Below, piece by piece: positions 39,311 to 47,790 of a stretch of 64,000 bases of DNA (positions within the stretch are counted from its first letter, which is position 1; each line of letters starts with the position of its first letter). This stretch comes from Phytopseudomonas daroniae (lineage in GTDB: Bacteria; Pseudomonadota; Gammaproteobacteria; Pseudomonadales; Pseudomonadaceae), in NCBI RefSeq assembly GCF_004327285.1, contig NZ_QJUI01000008.1:185540-249539 (forward strand), in the 5' to 3' direction. The notes under the pieces were generated by a model. It saw only the letters and a list, made by a program, of their open reading frames with translations, did not search any database and was not told the origin of the DNA. The position numbers and the translations under genes are program-made.

Positions 39311-41259
39311 GGGAGCGGCTCCTGAGAAAGGGTCTGAGTAAAGGGCGGTTCCTGAATGTAGCTGGCCACGTCGCGGGGCTGGAATACGTTCAGCCGGGCT
39401 TCGACGAGAATGTCCGGGCCTTGCAGGCGGCATTCGAACACGCACATGCCATTGTCATCCTGCAGCGAGCGGGTGGCGCTGATGTGCAGGGTACTGCCGG
39501 CCGGGAAGCGCTCGACGTTGCAGGTGAAATTGCGCGTGCCGAGCAGGAAACCGAGTTCCACCGCACGGCCTTCCCGACGCGCGTGGCAACCGGCGAAGGC
39601 GGCCACGCTCTGGGCCATCAGCTCGATGCCGACCGATGCCGGCAGGCTGCCGTCTGAATGGCTGAACAGGCCGCCTGGGCGAACCTCGAGGCGCGTCTCG
39701 ATATGCTCGGCATCGAACGCCAGCACTTCGTCGATCAGAATCATGTCGCCAGCGTGGGGCACCAGCTCGGCGACGGGCCAGACACTCACGGCAGGTCTCC
39801 TAGGGTCTGTTGACGTTTCAGCGCAAGCCGCGTTGCTGCGAGAAATCTCGCCAGGCGAGGCGGAGGACGCAGGGAATGGCGTTCCCTTTTCAAGTCCTCC
39901 AACGACGCATGGCGAGATTTCCCGCGCAACCCGTAGGGCCGGGCCAGTTTTGGCGCGATGCTGCGTTTCTCGGTGACTCATTTGGCCAGCCAAACTTCGC
40001 ACCTCGTGCCTTGCCTCGCGCAAAAACTGGCTCCGGCGCGGTCGTGCTGAAGCGTCAACAGACCCTAAAATCAAGGACAGGTTGTTGCCACCAAAGGCGA
40101 ACGAATTGCTCATCAGGTAACGGCGGCCACCCGTTGGTAGCTGGTCATGGACGTTCGCCTCGACCAGGTTCAGGCGCGGCAGCTGCGGGTCTGCCTGGCC
40201 ATCCCAGACATGCACGGGCAGCTTACCGGCGGGATTGTAGTGGCTCAGGGTCAGCCAGCAGAACGCCGCTTCCAGCGCCCCGGCGGCGCCGAGGGTATGA
40301 CCGGTCAGTGATTTGCTCGACGAACAGGCCACGCCGGCGGGAAACAGCGCCTGCACCGCCAGGCTCTCCATGGCGTCGTTATGGGTGGTGGCGGTGCCAT
40401 GCAAGTTCAGATAGCTGATCTGCTCGGCCGCCAGGCCCGCAGCGCTCAGCGCCTTGTGCATGGCTTGTTGGGCGCCGATGCCCTGTGGATGCGGCGCGGA
40501 AATATGGTGCGCGTCGGAGCTGGCGCCGCCGCCGAGCAGGGCAATGCCCGGGACATGATCGTCGTCGTGCGCGCGGGTCATCAGGAACAGTGCTGCGGCT
40601 TCACCGATATTGATGCCATGACGGTTGATCGAGAACGGATTGCAGCGTTCGTCGGATACCGCTTCGAGGCTGGCGAAGCCGTTCAGGGTCAGCTTGCAGA
40701 GGCTGTCGACGCCGCCGCACAGCACCGCATCGCAAACACCCAGTTGCAGCAGGCGCTGGGCGCTGAGCAGGGCGCGGGCGCTGGAGGTGCAGGCGGTGGA
40801 TTGGCAATACACCGGCCCGCTCAGCCCCAGCCAGTCGGCGAGAAAAGTGGCAGGCGCCACGATTTCCTGACGGCTGTAGTGGTACTCGGCAGGCAGGACG
40901 CCGCTGTTCACGTATTCGGCGATATGCTCGCCCGCCTCGGCGATACCCGAGGTGCTGGTGCCGAGCATCACGGCGATGCGCCCGGCGCCATGGCGGGCAA
41001 TGGCAGCCTGGATCTCGTCGTGGATTTCCAGGGCTGCGGCCAGCAGCAGCCGGTTGTTGCGGCTGAGGGCGTGTTCCTGGCCGGCGGGCATGGCCGGCAA
41101 CGGCGTCTCGACCGCGCCGACGGTCACGCTGCGCTCGGGTATCCAGCCGGCCTGGCGACGCATGCCACTGGTGTCGCCGGCGAACAGGGCATCAGCCACC
41201 GCCTGCTTGCCCTGACCGAGGGCGCAGATAACGCCGAGGGCGTCGAGTCGAGCGATCAT
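39307..41259 (-). CDS. apeO: Ketosynthase-dehydratase fusion created by an inserted element (ApeO + ApeP)
   Basis: One open frame of 650 codons. Residues 1-398 are a KAS I/II-type synthase: Cys in CQSTACTSSARALLSA near 155, His in NLHGTATTHNDAMES and SKSLTGHTLGAAGALEA, and the final NSFAFGGNNLSLIL. Residues 399-490 are encoded by a 263-bp MITE and look like nothing functional. Residues 491-650 are a hotdog dehydratase (LVPHAGDMILIDEVLAF, His near 502; ASVGIELMAQSVAAFAGCH). Without the insert the synthase would end four residues later (GDLP, stop), with its TGA overlapping the dehydratase GTG at 39789. The GTG and its AGGAGA are still intact, so a separate ApeP (39307-39789, 160 residues) can also be made. 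Which product accumulates is unknown. Confidence 0.85.
   Translation of the reverse strand: MIARLDALGVICALGQGKQAVADALFAGDTSGMRRQAGWIPERSVTVGAVETPLPAMPAGQEHALSRNNRLLLAAALEIHDEIQAAIARHGAGRIAVMLGTSTSGIAEAGEHIAEYVNSGVLPAEYHYSRQEIVAPATFLADWLGLSGPVYCQSTACTSSARALLSAQRLLQLGVCDAVLCGGVDSLCKLTLNGFASLEAVSDERCNPFSINRHGINIGEAAALFLMTRAHDDDHVPGIALLGGGASSDAHHISAPHPQGIGAQQAMHKALSAAGLAAEQISYLNLHGTATTHNDAMESLAVQALFPAGVACSSSKSLTGHTLGAAGALEAAFCWLTLSHYNPAGKLPVHVWDGQADPQLPRLNLVEANVHDQLPTGGRRYLMSNSFAFGGNNLSLILGSVDASARPRRSQFLREARHEVRSLAGQMSHRETQHRAKTGPALRVAREISPCVVGGLEKGTPFPASSASPGEISRSNAACAETSTDPRRPAVSVWPVAELVPHAGDMILIDEVLAFDAEHIETRLEVRPGGLFSHSDGSLPASVGIELMAQSVAAFAGCHARREGRAVELGFLLGTRNFTCNVERFPAGSTLHISATRSLQDDNGMCVFECRLQGPDILVEARLNVFQPRDVASYIQEPPFTQTLSQEPLP
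39787..39800 (-). promoter_or_regulatory. apeP: Internal ribosome binding site and GTG start of the ApeP-like dehydratase
   Basis: On the minus strand AGGAGACCTGCC precedes GTG (39789-39787). The start gives a normal N-terminus for an ApeP dehydratase. The AG of the site lies at the border of the inserted element, and the duplicated TA left it whole. Confidence 0.7.
39803..40065. mobile_element. 263-bp MITE-like element between apeO and apeP
   Basis: The ends GGGTCTGTTGACGTTTCAGC (left) and its inverse with one mismatch (right, 40046-40065) are terminal inverted repeats, and TA flanks both sides (39801-39802 and 40066-40067), a likely target duplication. There is no transposase gene. The GGGYCTGTTGA ends match the IS5-type element at 63877, which may be the mobilising parent. 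Insert plus duplication is 265 bp, i.e. 3n+1, so it shifts the frame. Confidence 0.85.
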
Positions 41260-41738
41260 GGTTGCATCTCCAGTGGGCTCACCCGGTAGTGCTGCTTGCC
41301 GTTATCCAGTTCGATGACCAGCGGCGCCTGGTAATGGATACGCCAGTGCGGCGCGAGCTGGCGATTGTCAGTGCCTTGCTGCTGCCAGTTAGCCTGATCG
41401 TAGTTGCGCGCCAATTCATCGGTCGGGGTGAGGGCGAACAGCAGGGCGGCGAACAGCTCCCGCGCCTCGCCATTGGGCGGCAGCAGGCCGTCGTTGTGCC
41501 AGGCACCGCCAGCCAGGGATTGTCGGGCCAGGGGCACGCCAAGCGGGTCGAACAGTGACCAGCGCAGTGCGCTGCCTTCGGCCTGGATCACCAGCAGCCA
41601 GACTTGACCATCGGCCGTGCTTACCTGCAGCGATATCGGTAGCGGCTGAACCAGCGTTGGCGAAGACGCGGGCAGCGGCGTGCGGGCGGCACAGGCCGTC
41701 AGCAACAGCACGCAGGCGAGCAGCAACAGCTTGTTCAT
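41256..41738 (-). CDS. DUF3261 lipoprotein (ApeN-like)
   Basis: A 160-residue lipoprotein with a signal ending in LLTAC (Cys16). The mature protein has ISLQVSTADGQVWLLVIQ, RWSLFDPLGVPLARQSL, LFAALLFALTPTDELARNYD and a final IELDNGKQHYRVSPLEM, the DUF3261 pattern. It is probably anchored in the outer membrane and works with the LolA-like and MMPL proteins of the same operon in export or placement of the pigment lipid (inference). It overlaps both neighbours by four bases. It precedes the ApeO-type synthase as in other APE operons. Confidence 0.85.
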   Translation of the reverse strand: MNKLLLLACVLLLTACAARTPLPASSPTLVQPLPISLQVSTADGQVWLLVIQAEGSALRWSLFDPLGVPLARQSLAGGAWHNDGLLPPNGEARELFAALLFALTPTDELARNYDQANWQQQGTDNRQLAPHWRIHYQAPLVIELDNGKQHYRVSPLEMQP

Positions 41739-42463
41739 GTCGGCGTCTGCTCGAAGGGTTTGCGCACCGCCGCATTGACCAGGGTTTCATTGCGCTGGCC
41801 AAAGGGCTTGGGCCGGCGAATGCCCCAGCGTTCCAGCAGGCCGAAGTCCTGCGAACGGCTCCACCACAGGTAGGGATAGGACACGTTGCGTTCGCTGAAC
41901 TCGAAGCCCTGGTCGCGCAGCATGCCCAGGTATTGTTCGGCGCTCTTCTGCACCTCCATCGGGTGGCGGAACAGCCAGCGGATCACCCAGGTATCGATGT
42001 AGTACTTGGTCGACTCGGCGAACAGCAGCAGGCCGCCGGGCTTGAGCACGCGCCAGAATTCGGCCAGGGCCTGCTCCTGTTCGACCAGATGATGGAAGGT
42101 CTGGTGACAGAAGAGGATGTCGACGCAGGCGTCGGGCAGCTGGATCGCCGCACAATCACTGGCGATCAGTTGCACGTCCAGCTCCAGGCGATCCGCTTCG
42201 GCGCGCGAGCAGTCGAGGCTGTGCGGGTCGGCATCCAGGCCGATGATGCGTGCGGGCTGAAAGGCCCGCTGCAGCAGGGAGAACGATTTGCCCTGGCCAC
42301 AACCGGCATCCAGTACCAGCGGAGCGCTCGGCAGCGGGCCGCTGATCAGCTTGTGCAGATCTTCGACGGCCACGCGTAGCACATGGTGCTGCCACACATG
42401 GCTGCGCAGGAACCAGAAACCGAAACCGGTCTCCTCGACATAGGTGGCCGCGGCGCGGTTCAT
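41735..42463 (-). CDS. Class I SAM-dependent methyltransferase (ApeB-like)
   Basis: A 242-residue methyltransferase. SAM motif I is LVLDAGCGQGKS near residues 49-60, motif II IIGLDADPHSLDCSR, and the post-motif VDILFCHQTFHHL and RVLKPGGLLLFAEST follow. APE operons usually carry one such enzyme, which methylates the aromatic head group. Here it lies between the halogenase-like gene and the DUF3261 gene rather than near the start of the operon. ATG 42463 was chosen from family length; the frame is open to 42556 inside the upstream gene. Confidence 0.85.
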   Translation of the reverse strand: MNRAAATYVEETGFGFWFLRSHVWQHHVLRVAVEDLHKLISGPLPSAPLVLDAGCGQGKSFSLLQRAFQPARIIGLDADPHSLDCSRAEADRLELDVQLIASDCAAIQLPDACVDILFCHQTFHHLVEQEQALAEFWRVLKPGGLLLFAESTKYYIDTWVIRWLFRHPMEVQKSAEQYLGMLRDQGFEFSERNVSYPYLWWSRSQDFGLLERWGIRRPKPFGQRNETLVNAAVRKPFEQTPT

Positions 42464-42473
42464 CGAAGCGTTC

Positions 42474-43718
42474 TCAGACACTGGCGCACAACTCCGCGAG
42501 AACCCGCAGGCGTCGCCTAGGCTCGGCCACGTAGGGGTTGCGCTCGTCCCAGGCATAGCCGGCGAGGATCGAGCTGATCATGCTACGGATCTCGGGTGAA
42601 GCATTGGGGTAATAGATCACGTCCTGGAAGCTGCCGTCGTACCAGCCTTCCACGTAGACACGGAAGGTGTCGACGCCGCGTTTGAGCGGGGTGGCGAAGT
42701 CCAGTTCCCAGTCCACGCTTTCGCCGCTCAACTGGCGGTGCAGCAGGTTGGCGGCCATGCTCGCCGAGCGCATGGCGATGGTCACGCCGGAGGAGAACAC
42801 TGGGTCGAGGAACTCGGCGGCGTTGCCCAGCAGGGCGAAGCCGGGGCCATGCAGGGTCTTGACGTTGGCCGAGTAGCCCTTGATTTCGCGCACCGGGGTA
42901 TCCCACACGGCATTGCCCAGTACCTTGGTCAGGCTCGGGGTTTCCTCGACGAACTGCTTGAGGGCGGCGTCCATGTCTTCCGGGTAGCCGTCGAAGCGCT
43001 CGGCCAGGCCGACCACGCCGAGGGAGCAGCGGCCGTTGCTGAACGGGATCGTCCAGAACCACACATCGCGCAGCGTCGGATGGGTGGTGATGAGGATCTT
43101 CTCGCGGTCGAAGTCCGGGTGATCGATACGGTCTTCGATATGGGTGAACAGCGCCTTGCGCATCGGCAGGTTGGACGGCAGTTCGAGGTCGAGCAGGCGC
43201 GGCAGCAGTCGGCCATAGCCACTGGCGTCGAGCACGAAGGTGCAGCGCACCTGGTACTCGTGGCCGTCCGCGAGACGACGCACCGACAGCAAGGGTTGTT
43301 CGCCGCTGAAGTCCACCGCGACGATTTCTTCTTCGTAGCGGATGGTCACGCCCTGGCGCTCGGCTTCGTCGGCCAGCACCTTGTCGAAGGTGGCGCGTTG
43401 CACCTGGAAGGTCGAGCCGAAGCTCGGCGTGAAGGTCTCGCGGAAGTCGAAGTCGGTGTAGCGGTCGCCCCAGGCGAAGGCCGCGCCGTGCTTGATCTGA
43501 AAGCCTGCGGCGCGCACCGCGTCGAGCATGCCGGCTTCTTCGACGAAATCCAGGCAGTGCGACAGCAGGCTCTCGCCGATCGAGAAGCGCGGGAAACGCT
43601 GGCGTTCGAGAATCAGCACCTCGTGGCCCTTGCGCTTGAGGATGGCGGCGGCGATGGCACCGGATGGGCCGGCACCGACTACGACGATCTGATGCTGTTG
43701 GACTTCAGGAGACTTCAT
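42474..43718 (-). CDS. Flavin-dependent halogenase-like monooxygenase
   Basis: A 414-residue FAD enzyme of the tryptophan/pyrrole halogenase superfamily. The FAD motif VVVGAGPSGAIAAAIL is at residues 12-27, SIGESLLSHC follows, and a Lys at 76 (IKHGAAFAWG) lies where ACP-type halogenases keep their essential Lys. WFWTIP (220-225) is an exact WxWxIP signature, and FLDPVFSSG (303-311) fits the FxPxSxG motif of halogenases. It lacks the extra Trp-binding insert, so a carrier-bound or free phenolic substrate is likely. Hydroxylation instead of halogenation cannot be excluded. It overlaps the antiporter gene by 14 bases. Confidence 0.8.
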   Translation of the reverse strand: MKSPEVQQHQIVVVGAGPSGAIAAAILKRKGHEVLILERQRFPRFSIGESLLSHCLDFVEEAGMLDAVRAAGFQIKHGAAFAWGDRYTDFDFRETFTPSFGSTFQVQRATFDKVLADEAERQGVTIRYEEEIVAVDFSGEQPLLSVRRLADGHEYQVRCTFVLDASGYGRLLPRLLDLELPSNLPMRKALFTHIEDRIDHPDFDREKILITTHPTLRDVWFWTIPFSNGRCSLGVVGLAERFDGYPEDMDAALKQFVEETPSLTKVLGNAVWDTPVREIKGYSANVKTLHGPGFALLGNAAEFLDPVFSSGVTIAMRSASMAANLLHRQLSGESVDWELDFATPLKRGVDTFRVYVEGWYDGSFQDVIYYPNASPEIRSMISSILAGYAWDERNPYVAEPRRRLRVLAELCASV

Positions 43719-44853
43719 AGCGGCTTTTCGCCTCGCTTGTATAAGCGCGCCGGCCCAGCAGGGCTGGCAGCAGGGTAGAGAACAGGCTCATCAGCAGCAG
43801 GCCGAAATAGACCATGGCATCGATCAGCTGCAGTTGCAGGAGCAGGTTGAGAAACACGATTTCGGTCAGGCCGCGGATATTCAGCAGCAGGCTTTCGCGC
43901 CACTTGATCTGCGCCGAGGCAGCCGGCTCCGCCCAGTGCAGGCCAAGCCAGCTTCCCAGCACTTTGCTGACCACCGGTACCACCAGCAGTACGCCGACCG
44001 ACAACCAGGAGTAATGCTCATCGATGCCGTGGAAGTCCACGCGCAAAACGCCGCAGGTGAGGATCAACGGCACGGCCAGGCCATTCATCAGCAGCTTCCA
44101 CAGGTGTTCCGGCAGCGGCAGGCGCAATGGCTGGCGGATCCAGGCCAGGCACAGCATGTAGGCGATGCCGAATACCAGGGTGTTGAGCTTGAGGCTATGG
44201 AACAGCAGCATCAGCGCGAAGAACGGCAGGCTGAAGAACAACGGGTGGCGCAACTTCAACAGGTGCAACAGCATGGGCAGGGCGGCGGCCAGCAGCGGCC
44301 ACAGCAGGCTTGCCGGATGGCTGCTGCCCTGGGCCAGGCCGAACAGGCTCCAGCACATGAAGTCCATCAGGATCGCCGCGTGCAGCAGGCGTTTGGTCGC
44401 CGCGGGCGGATAGCCGATGTTCTGCAGGAACAGATAGAGCACCGGGATCGCCGTGATGGAAAACAGCAGGCCGATGCCCACCGCGCTCAACCAACTGCGT
44501 TCGCCAGGTAACAGCCAGAGGGCACAGGCCAGACCGGCGAGCAGCGGCACCAGGAAGCTCGGCAGGGCGATCTTCAGGCACGCCGGGCTGAGTTCGAGGT
44601 CGATCACGTCGCTGAGGATGTAGCCCAGCAGCAAGGCGAAGCACAGGCCGTAGAGCAGGTTCAGCCAGGTTGGCGCGAGCAGATCCGCGGCGCCCAGCTG
44701 CAGGTGCGGCTCGACCCAGCCGAGCAGCATGGCGGGTATCGCCAGGCTGGCGACCAGCAACTGGCCGACGATGGGAATCAGCCGGCGACCGCCAACGCTG
44801 CCGACCAGGGCGTAGACTGCCAGAGCCAGCAGCCAGAAACCGAGCACGCTCAC
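43705..44853 (-). CDS. Cation/proton antiporter-like membrane protein (CPA2 type)
   Basis: A 382-residue protein with about 11-12 membrane segments from residue 4 on (LGFWLLALAVYALVGSVGG). Repeats of the CPA fold are visible, such as WLSAVGIGLLFSITAIPVLY (SITAIPV resembles the crossed-helix Thr/Ile-Pro segment) and ESLLLNIRGLTEIVFLNLLL (RGLTE, like the RG-E/ T-E motif of KefB/CPA2 proteins). It starts at GTG 44853, overlapping the MMPL stop by four bases. Such a gene is not part of the classical APE set. It might balance charge for export or import a cation or halide; this is speculative. Confidence 0.75.
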   Translation of the reverse strand: MSVLGFWLLALAVYALVGSVGGRRLIPIVGQLLVASLAIPAMLLGWVEPHLQLGAADLLAPTWLNLLYGLCFALLLGYILSDVIDLELSPACLKIALPSFLVPLLAGLACALWLLPGERSWLSAVGIGLLFSITAIPVLYLFLQNIGYPPAATKRLLHAAILMDFMCWSLFGLAQGSSHPASLLWPLLAAALPMLLHLLKLRHPLFFSLPFFALMLLFHSLKLNTLVFGIAYMLCLAWIRQPLRLPLPEHLWKLLMNGLAVPLILTCGVLRVDFHGIDEHYSWLSVGVLLVVPVVSKVLGSWLGLHWAEPAASAQIKWRESLLLNIRGLTEIVFLNLLLQLQLIDAMVYFGLLLMSLFSTLLPALLGRRAYTSEAKSRYEVS

Positions 44854-47192
44854 GCGACGACCTCCTTGTCGGGACGCGGTGCGGCCCAGGGCGACAGCAG
44901 AAAACAGAACATCAGCCCCAGGCTGATGGCCAGGCCGAAATTGGCGATGGCCGGCGTCTGGCTGATCAGCAGCAGGCCGAACGACAGCCAGCTGGAGATC
45001 GCCGAGAGCAGCGTACCGAGCAGGCTGACGGCGGGGCCTCCGATGTTTTCGCGCATCAGGATGGCGTAATCGACACCGATGGCGGTGATCAGCAGCAGGC
45101 CGAACAGGCTGAACAGGGTCAGTGGCTGGCCCAGCCAGCCCAGGCAGGCCAGCGCGGCGAGGGCCGCGAGCAATGGCAGGCAGACCACCCGCAGTGCGCC
45201 GCCGATGCCGAAGGGTATGCACAGCAGCAGCACGATCGCCAGGCAGGAGATCAGCTTGAGTTCGGCGGCGCTGATCTGGGTGGCGGCGAACAGGCTGTTC
45301 AACTCGCCCAGGCGGTCGACCAGTTGCACGCCGTCGAGGCCGTCTGCGGCGGTTTGCAGCAGTGCGCTGTCGGTCTGCCCCTGCAGGCTGACGATGGCGG
45401 CAACGCCATTTTCATCGCGGCCCAGCCATAGTGTGCGCCAGGGCTCGGCCAGGGGGCTGGCGAGGGCTTGATCCAGATCCGCTTGTGGCTGTTCCAGCAG
45501 TTGCTGCAGCTCGGTCTGCAACGCGGCGGCCGGTACGCCCAGGTCGAGCAGCGCTTGCCAATGCGTTGGCAGTTCTGCCAGGGCAGTGCGTAGCGACTGC
45601 AACTGGGCGGCGGGCGCTATCAGTTGGTTGAGCGACAGGTAGCTGCGCAGCTGATCGCTCTTCACCAGTGTGTCGAGACGTATGCCGAGGGCGTGCTGAC
45701 GCTGCAGCAGTTGCGCCTCATCGGCCGCACGTACCAGAAAGAACTGGCTGGTGGGCTGCTGCCCGGTGAGCTGCACGATGCGCTGCGACTGGGCGAACAG
45801 CGCCGGATCCTTGCCCAGCCACTGGCGCAGATCGTTCTGGCTGTGCAACTGCCAGATACCGCCCGCGCAGAACAGCAGGAACAGGCCGAGTAGCCAGAAA
45901 TTACCGCTGCCTTTCTGTATGCGGCTGTGCCAGCTCAGCAGGCGCGTGGCCACGGCCAGCAGGCGCGGAGCCGGGCGCAGCTGCATGCCATCCAGCCAGG
46001 CGGGGAGCAGGCAGACCGAGCAGAGATAGGCACCGATCAGGCCGGCAGCGGAGAACGCAGCGATCTGCGTCAGGGCCGGGAACGGCGTGAAGGCCAGCGC
46101 CAGGTAACCGATCAGGTTGGTACCCAGGCTCAGGCTGAGGCCCGGCAGGGTACTGCGCAACGCGCTCCAGCTGCGCCACTCGGTGTGGCCCCAGCTCTTG
46201 CTCAGGTAATGCAGCGGGTAGTCGGCGGCAACGCCGATCAGGCTGGCGCCAAGCACCAGGGTCAAGGCGTTGATCTGGCCGAACAGCAGTACGCAGGCGG
46301 CGGAACCAGTGAGCAGGGCGACGCCGATCGGCAGCAGGCTGAGCAGAACCCGCGGGCGCCGGAAGGCCAGCAGCAACAGCAGCAGGGTGCCGAGGCTGGC
46401 GGCACCGCCAATCAGGGTCATCTCGCTCATGGCTTTGTTCTGGCCCGCCGCGGCGTACAGTACGCCGCCGGTGGCGAGCAACTGGCCGCCGGCTGCCTCG
46501 GTAGCGGCACGCGCGGCTTCGATACTGTGTGCGATGGCCAGTGGCGCCTGCATATCGAAGGCGTCGCCGTGGCTGCGCAGGTGCAGCACGGCCCAGCTCA
46601 TGTCGGATTCCTGAACCAGCAGGGTGCCACTGGCCAGATCCGGCTGTACCCGGCCGGCAAAATTGAGCGCCTGCTGGGCGCGTGCGCCGAGGCCCAGCCA
46701 GTCCTGTTCCGGCGGCAGCAGGCTGAAGGAGGCGAACGGATCGAACAGCCCGGCAGCGCGCTGGTGGATGAAGGTTTGCGGCTGCTCGATCAACAACTGG
46801 CGGTCGGCCGCGGGCAGCAGGTTCAGGCGGTTGTCGCGCAGATGCTGGCGCAGGGCGTCGAGGTCGCTGTCGAGTCTCCAGCGCACCTGTTCGAAGTGGC
46901 CGCTGTCGCGCCATTGCAGGCCCAGGGTGGCCGCCAGGGCGACGGCACGTTCGCGCTCGGGGTGGCCGACCAGTACCAGCAGGTCGTGCTGAATCGGCTC
47001 CTGCATGCGCGCTTCGGCCTGTTGCAGCCGCGCATCGCCGGCGCCGCTGGGCAGCAGGGCAAGCATGCTGGCAGCCACCGGCGGGCCATTGCGCCACTGC
47101 CAGGCGGTCAGCGCCAGCAGCGCCAACAGCAATACGGCGAACAGCCGCGGCAGTCGGCGCTCGATGAGCGCGTTTCTCGGTTCAGCGGGCAA
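44850..47192 (-). CDS. MMPL/RND-family exporter (ApeM-like)
   Basis: A 780-residue RND-fold inner-membrane protein with two repeats of one plus five membrane segments. The first segment is near residues 14-33, then a periplasmic domain (about 35-240), then five segments beginning MSEMTLIGGAASLGTLLLLL. The second half repeats this (second periplasmic domain about 440-620, then LISCLAIVLLLCIPFGIG). Asp residues in GVAADYPLHY and GVDYAILMRE are the proton-relay candidates. It is predicted to extract or move a lipid-linked aryl polyene toward the outer membrane together with the LolA-like gene, which it overlaps by 11 bases. Confidence 0.9.
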   Translation of the reverse strand: MPAEPRNALIERRLPRLFAVLLLALLALTAWQWRNGPPVAASMLALLPSGAGDARLQQAEARMQEPIQHDLLVLVGHPERERAVALAATLGLQWRDSGHFEQVRWRLDSDLDALRQHLRDNRLNLLPAADRQLLIEQPQTFIHQRAAGLFDPFASFSLLPPEQDWLGLGARAQQALNFAGRVQPDLASGTLLVQESDMSWAVLHLRSHGDAFDMQAPLAIAHSIEAARAATEAAGGQLLATGGVLYAAAGQNKAMSEMTLIGGAASLGTLLLLLLAFRRPRVLLSLLPIGVALLTGSAACVLLFGQINALTLVLGASLIGVAADYPLHYLSKSWGHTEWRSWSALRSTLPGLSLSLGTNLIGYLALAFTPFPALTQIAAFSAAGLIGAYLCSVCLLPAWLDGMQLRPAPRLLAVATRLLSWHSRIQKGSGNFWLLGLFLLFCAGGIWQLHSQNDLRQWLGKDPALFAQSQRIVQLTGQQPTSQFFLVRAADEAQLLQRQHALGIRLDTLVKSDQLRSYLSLNQLIAPAAQLQSLRTALAELPTHWQALLDLGVPAAALQTELQQLLEQPQADLDQALASPLAEPWRTLWLGRDENGVAAIVSLQGQTDSALLQTAADGLDGVQLVDRLGELNSLFAATQISAAELKLISCLAIVLLLCIPFGIGGALRVVCLPLLAALAALACLGWLGQPLTLFSLFGLLLITAIGVDYAILMRENIGGPAVSLLGTLLSAISSWLSFGLLLISQTPAIANFGLAISLGLMFCFLLSPWAAPRPDKEVVA

Positions 47193-47790
47193 AGTCGCTA
47201 CGCTCCTGCTCGCTCAGGGCATCATCCACGACACTCGCGGGCATGCGCATCAGCGTGCGGTCGCCCTGGGTTTCGTGTAATTCGATACGCTCGACCAGCT
47301 CGCCACCGCTGATGTCGATGCGGCTGAACACCTGCTTGAGCAGCAGCGAGGTCGGCGACAGGCTCAGCGTCCAGGCCTTGGCGTCGCCGCTCAGCTGCAG
47401 GTCGAAATCCCGCGCCAGGCCGCTGTGGTTGCCCTTGAGCACGTCGAGAAACAGGCGGCTCTGCTGCGCGGCGACGTCGCGTCCCGGTTGCATCTGCCAA
47501 CCGTCGACGGTGCGCCGGGCGATACCGGTGGCGTCGATGCGGTAGTCCTGCTGAAGTGGTTTGCGCAGCTTCCAGAGCAGGCCGGCATCGGCGGCGAGCA
47601 CGAAGTCGCCACTGCTGGCCAGCGGCTGGGGCAGGGCGCGCAGGTGTTTTTCCTGGATGAACGGCCCACGCACCACGGCGTGCTGCGACAGCTGCTTGCT
47701 GAGCCCGTCGAGGGTCAGTGTCTCGGCCTGGCTGTTCAGGGTCGCCAGCGCCAGGCCGAGCAGCAGGGCGAAGCGCGCCATGGCGATCAT
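47182..47790 (-). CDS. LolA-like periplasmic carrier (ApeL-like)
   Basis: A 202-residue protein with a signal peptide (cleavage near NSQA, residue 22). The mature part shows LolA features: VVRGPFIQEKHLRALPQPLASSG, then LLWKLRKPLQQDY, GWQMQPGRDVAAQQSRLF and the late ISGGELVERIELHETQGDRT. LolA folds hold acylated molecules in the periplasm; here the cargo would be the APE lipid (inference). ATG 47790 overlaps the thioesterase stop by four bases. The open frame extends upstream to 47970 but only through the thioesterase. Confidence 0.85.
   Translation of the reverse strand: MIAMARFALLLGLALATLNSQAETLTLDGLSKQLSQHAVVRGPFIQEKHLRALPQPLASSGDFVLAADAGLLWKLRKPLQQDYRIDATGIARRTVDGWQMQPGRDVAAQQSRLFLDVLKGNHSGLARDFDLQLSGDAKAWTLSLSPTSLLLKQVFSRIDISGGELVERIELHETQGDRTLMRMPASVVDDALSEQERSDFAR

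Noticed and set aside
39810..40418. Plus-strand open frame across the MITE (202 codons)
   Set aside because: Half lies in the non-coding element and half is antisense to the synthase; no transposase motif.
43705..45222. Start of the antiporter gene at 45222
   Set aside because: The upstream part is Arg/Pro/Ala-rich antisense-like sequence within the MMPL gene; GTG 44853 overlaps the MMPL stop and starts with a membrane segment.
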